Origin: Anthopleura xanthogrammica
Taxonomy: Eukaryota; Cnidaria; Anthozoa; Actiniaria; Actiniidae
Assembly (NCBI GenBank): GCA_964019055.1
Contig: OZ025213.1
Coordinates: 11,791,702-11,855,701, forward strand
DNA length: 64,000 nucleotides
Direction of reading: 5' to 3'
The notes below the pieces were generated by a model. That model had not been told where the DNA came from. It made no database searches and was given only the letters and a program-made list of their open reading frames with translations. Both the position numbers and the translations under genes were made by a program. Shown in pieces: positions 61,301 to 64,000 of this stretch. Position 1 is the stretch's first letter, and every line of letters starts with the position of its first letter.

Positions 61301-63763
61301 ATTTTTTCAGTTATATTGCCAATTTCATGAACTTCTCAGCTCAAACCACCTCAAACCAAACCCAAGATCTTATCTTATCCAAACTAGACAGGTAAGTTAA
61401 AACAACAAATATTTCTTAGGAATAAAGTATATACATGGACAAATGTTGCTAGAGTATTCTATTACTGTCTCCCTACAGACGTAAGCGTGGTACATATGGT
61501 CCTCCTATCGGTAAGAAGTGCGTGGTGTTTGTAGATGATCTGAATATGCCAGCTAAAGAGAAGTACGGAGCACAGCCACCTATCGAGGTGTTGAGACAGT
61601 GGGCGGACCATGGATACTGGTTTGACAGGTTTGTAAATTACCTTGAGTTGAGTCAGTTAGTTGGCCATTGTCAGCTTCTTTGTTTGTTTGTTTGTTCGTT
61701 TAATGTTTGCTTTATTTCATGTTTGCTTGCTTTCTTGCCTGCTTTCTTGCTTGCTTTCTTGCCTGCTTTCTTGCCTGCTTTCTTGCCTGCTTTCTTGCCT
61801 GCTTGCTTGCCTGCTTGTCTGCCTGCTTGTCTGTCTGTTTGGCTTGCCTGCTTGCCTGCTTGCCTGCTTGCCTGCTTGCCTGCTTGCCTGCTTGCCTGCT
61901 TGCCTGCTTGCCTGCTTGCCTGCTTGCCTGCTTGCCTGCTTGCCTGCTTGCCTGCTTGCCTGCTTGCCTGCTTGCCTGCTTGCCTGCTTGCCTGCTTGCC
62001 TGCTTGCCTGCTTGCCTGCTTGCCTGCTTGCCTGCTTGCCTGCTTGCCTGCTTGCCTGCTTGCCTGCTTGCCTGCTTGCCTGCTTGCCTGCTTGCCTGCT
62101 TGCCTGCTTGCCTGCTTGCCTGCCTGCCTAAATGTTCTCTCAACGTTCAACACTTATCTGTTCACAGAAAAGACACATCAGTTCTTCATCTAGTCGACCT
62201 GCTTATGGTAGCTGCCATGGGTCCTCCTGGTGGAGGAAGAAACGAGATCACACCAAGATTCCTGTGTCATTTTAACGTCATATCTATCGACTCATTCAGC
62301 GTCAACACCATGAAGAATATCTTCTCCATTATCATGGAATGGCACTTTAACCGAGGTTTTGAAAACCAACTGCGCCGCTTTTCCAAGGTACTTTATTTAT
62401 GGACTTCTGTGATTTTTATCAGTAGCGCCCATTCCATGTTTATACTCAAAGGTGCTTTACAACCATGAGAGGTGGTTCAGTTGTTCTTATACGTCCTCTG
62501 ATATTGGCGTTATGATAAAGTTTGGAGAGACGGGACCGCCATTTAAAGTTGTCATCCGAGCCATGTTAAAGTCTAACCATTTGTAGATGTAATGAAGGCG
62601 ATGTTACAAGAGACGATTTGCAACGACGAGTTTTGGTGCAACGCTGCGAAAAATTCGTCGTTTTGAGTTACGAGGTTTTGATTTCAGATCACCATCTCGC
62701 AACGTGTTGCCTGAAGTCGAATTACGCAAAACAAATGGTTCCATCTGGCATGTTACATGGTATAAGCCTTTCGCGCAACGGCGTATCGCGAAAAATCGTC
62801 GTTGCAAATCGTCTCGTGTAACATCGCCTTTACAAAGACAAAACTTCCTCCTCAGTTATTTTAATTAAATCCATCAGGTCTCGTACAACAGTCCGATGCT
62901 CAAGCAACCAAGCCTAACCAAATGGCGAAGTTCACCACTTTCCATGCATCGGTTCACTGGTCAAACACAAAGCATTCAATCGAAGCTGCAAGGTAGTTTC
63001 AAAGGATTAAATGTGAACCTTGCAGCCTCGCTTGAATGCTTTGTGTTTGACCAGTGAACCGATTCAATCGAAGCTGCAAGGTAGTTTCAAAGGATTAAAT
63101 GTGAACCTTGCAGCCTCGCTTGAATGCTTTGTGTTTGACCAGTGAACCGATGGATGGAAAAGGGTAAATTATTAATTTAACGCTGACCATGAATATTGTT
63201 TGCAGATAATGATAAGCGCCACCATAGAGGTGTACAATCAAGCTATCTCGAGTTTCCTACCGACGCCATCCAAATCACACTATGTGTTTAACCTCAGGGA
63301 CTTTTCTCGCGTGGTGCAGGTTAGTGAGCTTCAAAACCTGTGTAGTGCTTTGAAATGTTTTTTAGTACCTTTCTAGCTGGACTAAACAAAATCTTTTAAT
63401 AGGGCCCTGCATGTTAGTACCGGTTCTACTACTCATATTTGATGATAAGGGGTTCTCTTTTTAAGCGGAAGATTTGAAATTTTTATTCCCATATTTACTG
63501 TAAAACCAACCTCTTTTTACCGGACACCCTTTATTAAGCGGGCACCAGACAATGTCCCGCAGGTGTCCGCTTAAAAGAGGTACCACTGCATAACCCTTAC
63601 AGTATTGTTATCATGATATTCACAGGGTATTCTCCTGTTTCCTGGAGTATGTGCTACTGACAGTGGGAAGATCATTCGTTTATGGGTTCACGAGGTGTAT
63701 CGTGTGTTCTATGACAGGCTGGTGGACAAGCAGGACAGGGAGTGCTTCTTTGACATCGTCAAG
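37383..63763 (+). CDS. DNAH3: Axonemal inner-arm dynein heavy chain, DNAH3-like (5' part; continues beyond window)
   Basis: Heavy chain of a single-headed inner dynein arm, an ATP-driven microtubule motor of motile cilia and flagella. Forty-seven exons carry 2424 codons with every phase matching and no stop; family members are about 4000-4100 residues, so AAA4-AAA6, stalk and C-terminus lie beyond 64000. The start ATG at 37383 sits in a 27-base exon (MATTRDKTE) after an AT-rich spacer. The DNAH3 assignment, over DNAH7 and DNAH12, rests on the motif SDSVANNY near residue 65, NKEEELL and the run of identities through the linker. Layout: tail 1 to about 1100, linker about 1100-1480, AAA1 with P-loop at residues 1505-1512, AAA2 with P-loop at 1786-1793, AAA3 with P-loop at 2169-2176. 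Exon coordinates are given in the four sub-entries. Introns are loaded with repeats, but all junctions are GT-AG. Confidence 0.9.
39424..39595. repeat. MITE family G, copy 2
   Basis: GTCCCCTTCACATTTCCTTG and CATCTTGAAAGGTAGCCATG face CATGGCTACCTTTCAAGATG and GAACTGTGAAGGGGAC. It starts only about 15 bp after the donor of DNAH3 exon 2. A second inner palindrome (CATAAGGTTACC / CACCTTATGTC) lies between the arms. Confidence 0.75.
39768..39855. repeat. Diverged monomer of the 92-bp repeat
   Basis: CATGCTGTGAGTCAGCACCA, TATGTTTCC, then GGGAAGCCACTTCAATGTAA match the order of one unit of the 41432-41815 array, about 2 kb upstream in the same gene. It is a single copy. Confidence 0.5.
40250..40450 (+). 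mobile_element. tRNA-derived SINE, variant type, copy 6
   Basis: GTGGGCGTAGTGGTGAGAGT head, box-B-like GGGTGCAAGTCC, then TTGCTTGTTGGTTTTC, a TTCTCTGGTTTCTCTGG body and CTTCTAAATTCCAATTCCAA. It shares this body with 52987-53140. It is in the DNAH3 intron before exon 4. Confidence 0.6.
41432..41815. repeat. 92-bp tandem repeat, four copies
   Basis: Units of exactly 92 bp start CGATAACCATTCTTATGGGA and contain CATTTCAATGTTACGGCATG and GTACGTGCTGTAAGTCAGTA. Copies differ at only a few bases, so the expansion is recent. It lies in a DNAH3 intron; the repeated open frames of 72 codons simply reflect the array. Confidence 0.9.
42418..42840. repeat. Repeat family L, copy 1, interrupted by MITE B
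   Basis: Left part with GGTCGGTTAACAGAGGTATG and TTTTGAACTGGCTGCTAAATA; right part with TAGAGGTTGGTTGCTGTACA and TATAGAGGTTCTACTGTATT. Related to 46040-46190 and 63470-63600. A complete family B element at 42536-42731 splits it. Confidence 0.6.
42536..42731. repeat. MITE family B, copy 6 (complete)
   Basis: ATAGACCTCTTTAGCTTGGG to CCCAAGGTAAAGAGGTCTAT; both long arms and the TTCTCGAGAATGACAC centre are intact. It is the cleanest copy. The flanking TA on both sides suits a TA or TTA target site. Confidence 0.85.
43100..43335. repeat. Inverted-repeat family E, copy 1
   Basis: GGTGTGGTAATACGAGCAAC and AAAATCAGC at the left face GATTTTGTTGCTCGTATTGC and CGCACC at the right. The interior has mirrored GTTGCGCAAC-type words. 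In a DNAH3 intron. Relatives are at 49640 and 59645. Confidence 0.7.
44620..44800. repeat. Local duplication in a DNAH3 intron
   Basis: GTGGTCACTTTTAAGAAGCG with CATGGTATATCAGAGTAC recurs as TAGTCACTTTTAGGAAGCGC with CATGGTCTATCAGAGTAC about 125 bp later. The second copy ends about 60 bp before the acceptor of the exon at 44856. Confidence 0.6.
46040..46190. repeat. Repeat family L, copy 2
   Basis: GTCGATAAATAGAGGTTTTT, TCGCTAAATAGAGGTTGGTC and GGTTAACACAGGTTCTAC match the ends of the 42418-42840 element. It lies just before the exon at 46221. Confidence 0.55.
46560..47257. repeat. (TCCA)n microsatellite array
   Basis: Degenerate CATCCATC sequence from about 46570 becomes an uninterrupted TCCA array from about 46727 to 47256 (about 530 bp, over 130 units), in the DNAH3 intron before exon 13, ending about 45 bp before its acceptor. 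It stays open in most frames (His-Pro-Ser-Ile and Trp-Met-Asp-Gly repeats), which is not evidence of coding. The true length may differ from the assembly. Confidence 0.97.
47500..47805. repeat. About 62-bp tandem repeat, four to five copies
   Basis: CCTTGACATTCAAATGGCTT recurs at about 47556, 47619, 47681 and 47741, each with CTATGAACCAA-type and GCCTCACGG-type neighbours. In a DNAH3 intron. Confidence 0.75.
48140..48385 (+). mobile_element. tRNA-derived SINE, copy 7, with amplified 3' module
   Basis: AGGTGTAGTGGTAGTGCACT head and GGGTCTCGGATTTGATTCC box B. The module ATCAGCCCAGAAGTTGTTTC with TGTGAGTTAGCC is repeated three times, then ATAAAATTTGAAT. It ends about 50 bp before the exon at 48438. 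Confidence 0.75.
49275..49452. repeat. MITE family B, copy 7
   Basis: ATAGACTTCTTCGGCTTGGG to CGCCCAAGATAAAGATGTCT, with internal TTGAGAATAAGATTTTTTG and CATGTGTCTTCTCATGCG. In a DNAH3 intron. Confidence 0.75.
49640..49695. repeat. Family E end fragment, copy 2
   Basis: CAATGTTGCGCTACGAGTTG and GATTTTGTTGCTCGTATTAC with CGCACC: one arm of the family E element. Confidence 0.5.
50375..50680. repeat. GCGCCGC-rich inverted-repeat element (family M)
   Basis: ATACTCGATTAAGCGCCGCA opens the element and GCGCCGCAGCGTTTATTCGA with GTAAATA closes it in the complementary sense. AAGCGCCGC-type motifs repeat about six times inside. In a DNAH3 intron, filling most of it. Confidence 0.65.
50840..51000. repeat. 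GATGCGTCAC / TTACG simple repeat
   Basis: GATGCGTCAC and TTATGATGC words recur, followed by ACGTTCCAATCCGTTCCGTA and GTTACG words. Low complexity in a DNAH3 intron. Confidence 0.6.
51068..51346 (+). repeat. DNAH3 intron 20 built of three tandem units
   Basis: The whole 279-bp intron is three units of about 88-94 bp. GCCGATATC recurs at 51086, 51174 and 51268, each followed by GGTTCATATAT-type and TGTTCCTAAATATTTGCGC-type words. Units 2 and 3 begin CAAGGTTC, the same bases that form the real acceptor and exon 21 start (TTCAAG then GTTCAAGCATCC). Confidence 0.85.
51488..51620 (+). mobile_element. tRNA-derived SINE, copy 8 (internal deletion)
   Basis: CAAGGGTGGGGTAGCGGACT head and GGGGTCTCGGGTTCTCAT, then directly TAAATTCTAATTCGATCTGT and GATCAGGTCAGGGGTTGTTT. 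The middle is missing. In a DNAH3 intron. Confidence 0.65.
51861..52063. repeat. MITE family B, copy 8
   Basis: ACCTCTTTATCTTCGGCGTA to TACGCCGAAGATAAAGAGGT; the arms carry the same variant (CTTCGGCG for CTTGGGCG) on both sides, so the two arms changed together. In a DNAH3 intron. Confidence 0.8.
52340..52500. repeat. MITE family F, copy 2
   Basis: AGTTTTCGTATGACTGCGAA to CGTTTCACACTCATACGAAA, with many GCCGTGCC/GGCACGG words between. GC content is far above the flanks. In a DNAH3 intron. Confidence 0.75.
52987..53140 (+). mobile_element. tRNA-derived SINE, variant type, copy 9
   Basis: GGGTGGTGTCGCAGTGAGAG head and CGGGTTCGAGCCCC box B, then TTGCTTGTTGGTTC and TTAACTTCTGAATTGTACGG. Same subtype as 40250-40450. 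Confidence 0.7.
54300..54735. repeat. (ATG)nATAC minisatellite, array 4
   Basis: About 435 bp of ATGATGATAC units starting about 10 bp after the donor of DNAH3 exon 27 and ending about 35 bp before the exon carrying the AAA1 P-loop. A local variant block ATGATGATCC is at 54645-54720. Confidence 0.95.
55584..55775. repeat. MITE family B, copy 9
   Basis: ATAGACCTCTTAACCTTGGG to TTACGCCCTAGGTCTAT; right arm with a small deletion. It starts about 12 bp after the donor of the exon ending at 55571. Confidence 0.75.
56810..57000. repeat. Dispersed repeat family Q, copy 2
   Basis: GATGGATGTCAATCAAGGCA, GTCATGGAAACACTTTGATTG and AAAATTGTACGATTTCGCGC: an internal inverted repeat around the TCCATGACATTCC core, related to 24830-25035. 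Ends near the acceptor of the exon at 57022. Confidence 0.5.
57209..57341. repeat. MITE family C, copy 6
   Basis: TATAGACCCCTTGCAGCACA and the internal GGAGATGGAAATTCTTTTGT; the right arm is degraded (AATTAAATTGGCTGCTTTGA). It stops about 20 bp before the AAA2 exon at 57360, inside the normal branch-point zone. Confidence 0.7.
58115..58212. repeat. (TCCTCG)n and (CTCCCT)n microsatellites
   Basis: TCCTCG units at 58117-58140 and CTCCCT units at about 58160-58212, in a DNAH3 intron. They provide a long pyrimidine tract but lie about 95 bp upstream of the acceptor. Confidence 0.8.
59145..59280. repeat. MITE family C, copy 7
   Basis: TTCGACCCCTTTCACGTGAC and GCTCAATTTGGAGGACAAAA to ACGTGCTGCAAGGGGTCTAT. 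Nearly full length; ends about 28 bp before the exon at 59309. Confidence 0.75.
59514..59640 (+). repeat. Dispersed repeat, copy 2 (pair with 30578-30690)
   Basis: GCAAACATCTTTTGTTCACC, GGTGTTGTTTGTACCTAAGC and TTTATCAAACTCAGAAAAGA. In a DNAH3 intron. Confidence 0.6.
59645..59860. repeat. Inverted-repeat family E, copy 3
   Basis: CCGCAACACTCGTATTACCA and, further right, GGTGGTAATATACGAGCAAC and GATTTTGTTGATCGTATTTC with CGCGCC. Diverged relative of 43100-43335. Ends about 40 bp before the exon at 59898. Confidence 0.55.
60870..60900. repeat. Poly-C tract
   Basis: A run of about 20 cytosines follows a (CCCTGACCCTCC)-type stretch in a DNAH3 intron. Its length in the assembly should be treated with caution. 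A matching poly-C tract is at 38521-38534 and a poly-G tract at 36277-36288. Confidence 0.8.
61205..61263. repeat. (ATG)nATAC minisatellite, array 5 (short)
   Basis: About six units (ATGATAC, TTGATGATAC, ATGATGATGATAC) in a DNAH3 intron: a short or young seed of the minisatellite. Confidence 0.8.
61715..62127. repeat. (TTGCCTGC)n octanucleotide array
   Basis: TTGCTTGCTTTC-type precursor units at 61720-61840 lead into about 35 perfect TTGCCTGC units at 61843-62125. In the DNAH3 intron between 61628 and 62168. Open frames of Leu/Ala/Cys/Pro or Gln/Ala/Gly/Lys repeats are by-products. Confidence 0.95.
62595..62832. repeat. Palindromic MITE family R
   Basis: AAGGCGATGTTACAAGAGAC and GATTTGCAACGACGA face TCGTCGTTGCAAATCGTCTC and GTGTAACATCGCCTT. 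Terminal repeats are about 40 bp. In a DNAH3 intron. Confidence 0.8.
62930..63165. repeat. MITE family A, copy 2, with an exact internal duplication
   Basis: GCATCGGTTCACTGGTCAAA faces TTTGACCAGTGAACCGATGG. About 87 bases starting ATTCAATCGAAGCTGCAAGG and ending GACCAGTGAACCG occur twice in tandem without a visible difference (about 62976-63062 and 63063-63149). In a DNAH3 intron, about 40 bp before the exon at 63206. Confidence 0.85.
63470..63600. repeat. Repeat family L, copy 3
   Basis: CCAACCTCTTTTTACCGGAC, CACCCTTTATTAAGCGGGCA and CCGCTTAAAAGAGGTACCAC: the GCGGCCAC/AAGCGG and AGAGGTxx words of family L in another arrangement. Ends about 25 bp before the exon at 63626. Confidence 0.4.
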
Positions 63764-63819
63764 GTAAAGTCAAACACGTACTTCCTCAATAAATATATTG
63801 ATGGTTACAACATTGTTAA

Positions 63820-63958
63820 CAAAGCAACAGTATAAACAACAGCAGCAACAGAAACAACAACAGCTACTATTATATGGTAGCAATAACCGCAAATGCAACA
63901 AAAGCAACATTAACAGTAACAAAAAACAGCCGAACAACAACAGCAGCAGCAACAACAA

Positions 63959-63989
<31 letters not shown>

Positions 63990-64000
63990 AACAACAACAA
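63820..64000. repeat. (CAA)n/(CAG)n microsatellite, cut by the window edge
   Basis: AACAACAGCAGCAAC-type triplets run to the last base, in the DNAH3 intron after exon 47. The minus strand gives a leucine-rich open frame that is only the repeat. Confidence 0.9.

Larger units (their letters stand above)
60626..63763 (+). other. DNAH3: DNAH3 exons 41-47: AAA3
   Basis: Exons 60626-60770, 60957-61114, 61311-61391, 61479-61628, 62168-62387, 63206-63319, 63626-63763. The P-loop GPTGTGKS has K2175 and the Walker B motif is FVDDLNMPA (D2236/D2237), followed by [14 protein letters not shown]. Exon 41 has a weak acceptor (TTTGAAG with little pyrimidine); it was chosen because it restores phase and gives the family block [13 protein letters not shown]. 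The last exon in the window ends with FDIVK at a GTAAAG donor. Confidence 0.92.

Noticed and set aside
61522..62468. Open frames of Leu-Ala-Cys-Leu-Pro-Ala or Gln-Ala-Gly-Lys-Gln-Ala-Ser-Arg repeats
   Set aside because: By-products of the TTGCCTGC array; their edges merely run into the real DNAH3 exons at 61479-61628 and 62168-62387.
63770..64000. Leucine-rich open frame on the minus strand at the right edge
   Set aside because: CAA/CAG microsatellite in a DNAH3 intron.

Overview
The window is nuclear DNA from an animal. It holds five multi-domain metazoan genes in short, phase-consistent exons with GT-AG introns, inside an AT-rich background full of short palindromic transposons. The gene set, the very high intron density and the abundance of MITEs and tRNA-type SINEs fit an early-branching animal, most likely an anthozoan cnidarian of the Nematostella type. 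That assignment is an inference; no species-diagnostic sequence was compared. There are no prokaryotic features and no intact rRNA or tRNA genes.

Layout: (1) 682-8634, plus strand: a Dbl-family RhoGEF of the PLEKHG5/6/7 type with DH and PH domains, 17 exons. (2) 9202-15546, minus strand: a complete ZNF277 orthologue, 14 exons, 449 residues, five C2H2 fingers; it converges tail-to-tail on the RhoGEF gene. (3) 20107-22644, minus strand: an intronless RBM15/spenito gene with three RRMs and a SPOC domain. (4) 28866-34599, plus strand: a complete IFRD1/IFRD2 orthologue, 12 exons, 424 residues. (5) 37383 to beyond the right edge, plus strand: the first 47 exons (2424 codons) of an axonemal inner-arm dynein heavy chain that best resembles DNAH3, running from the N-terminus through AAA1, AAA2 and AAA3. 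The rest of the motor lies outside the window.

The genes are functionally unrelated neighbours: Rho signalling, ribosomal-protein/zinc-finger biology, m6A-linked RNA processing, transcriptional co-regulation and ciliary motility. Nothing suggests an operon or gene cluster.

The distinctive content is repetitive. A (ATG)n-ATAC minisatellite recurs in introns of four of the five genes, in both orientations. At least ten families of small inverted-repeat elements are dispersed through introns and spacers, one family with nine copies, and there are two clear nested insertions. tRNA-derived SINEs recur, two with internally amplified 3' modules. Large simple arrays (TCCA, TTGCCTGC, a 92-bp unit, CAA) sit in dynein introns. 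One dynein intron is built almost wholly of three tandem units that carry copies of its own splice acceptor. I found no convincing new protein-coding system. All exon models were made by eye from splice signals, reading phase and family recognition, and were not checked against transcripts.
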